This document shows, piece by piece, positions 63,897 through 64,000 of a stretch of DNA of 64,000 nt (the stretch's first letter is position 1; every line of letters begins with the position of its first letter). The notes beneath the pieces are model-generated. The model saw only the letters and a program-made list of their open reading frames with translations, had not been told where the DNA came from and did no database searches. Source of the stretch: Hymenobacter pini (GTDB lineage Bacteria > Bacteroidota > Bacteroidia > Cytophagales > Hymenobacteraceae). Position numbers and translations under genes: made by a program. The stretch lies in contig NZ_JAIZZH010000007.1 of assembly GCF_020421205.1 (NCBI RefSeq), positions 173,459-237,458 on the forward strand. Reading direction: 5' to 3'.

Positions 63897-64000
63897 ATGA
63901 AAAAGGTAACTACTGCCGCCGACCAACTGGACCTGAACAAAGAAATCATTGCCAACCTGAGCGAAGAGCAGCTGCAGGAAATTGAAGGTGGCGCCGCTGC
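63897..64000 (+). CDS. Class I lanthipeptide-type precursor peptide, copy 2 (right-truncated)
   Basis: The first 34 codons and part of the next are visible and identical to copy 1, through the leader Gly-Gly and the first core Ala residues. The window ends before the Cys-bearing part, so whether the core differs is unknown. Spacing from the stop of copy 1 to this ATG is 60 bp and includes the duplicated upstream sequence. Confidence 0.85.
   Translation, partial: MKKVTTAADQLDLNKEIIANLSEEQLQEIEGGAA

Larger units (their letters stand above)
63629..64000 (+). repeat. 231-bp tandem duplication containing lanthipeptide precursor genes
   Basis: 63629-63769 and 63860-64000 are identical at all 141 visible positions. 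The period is 231 bp. The shared block begins in the leader (TTTTCTCTCATTTTTCAC) and runs through the ATG and the leader-peptide codons to the window edge. Whether the core is also identical cannot be seen. Confidence 0.95.

Overview
The window looks like a chromosomal segment of a Hymenobacter-like member of the Bacteroidota (Cytophagales). The grounds are GC-rich coding DNA with AT-rich gaps, three giant surface proteins ending in type IX secretion sorting domains, a TamL-type lipoprotein barrel beside TamB, DUF2490 and DUF5686 outer-membrane families, a MalQ with two CBM20 domains, several TAnnTTTG-type -7 boxes, and a lack of clear Shine-Dalgarno sequences. The genus is an inference from gene content.

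Layout. Positions 1-2.6 kb: the tail of an unknown gene and a secreted S41 peptidase. 2.6-16 kb: a dispersed molybdenum-cofactor and formate-dehydrogenase region (moaD-moaE, divergent moaA, a MOT1-type molybdate transporter, a MoeB-rhodanese fusion, fdhD, a DUF7009-like gene, an FdhF/YdeP-type molybdoenzyme). It is interrupted by housekeeping genes: an ECF sigma factor with a small coupled partner, ClpP, DUF1294, a lipoprotein, an alpha/beta hydrolase and DUF2490. 16-24 kb: tamB-tamL, closed by a perfect 24-bp palindromic terminator shared with the molybdoenzyme gene. 24-27.6 kb: a small secreted protein and MalQ. 28-50.5 kb: three consecutive giant cell-surface proteins (2323, 2916 and 1974 aa) built of DUF11 and cadherin-like repeats and ending in type IX sorting domains; the last two share an exact 462-bp block. 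50.6-61.3 kb: a CPYC flavin disulfide oxidoreductase, DUF5686, small unknowns, a cyclase, an alpha/beta hydrolase, HemW, a BamA/TamA-type barrel and a lipoprotein esterase. 61.5-64 kb: initiator tRNA-fMet, an EreA/ChaN-like protein, then a RiPP locus that runs off the right edge.

The most interesting part is the right edge. A 55-aa acidic peptide with a Gly-rich processing-like site is followed by two tandem genes for class I lanthipeptide-type precursors (56 aa; leader ending in Gly-Gly, core with two Cys and several Ser/Thr). The two copies are identical, including upstream DNA, as far as the window shows. The modification enzymes, if present, lie beyond position 64000.

A second noteworthy pattern is in the giant proteins. 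All 14 non-signal cysteines form seven pairs, each bracketing one large non-repeat domain, which suggests disulfide clasps at domain boundaries. Two families of palindromic intergenic repeats punctuate the molybdenum region; one supplies the only ATG upstream of moaE and another overlaps a stop codon.
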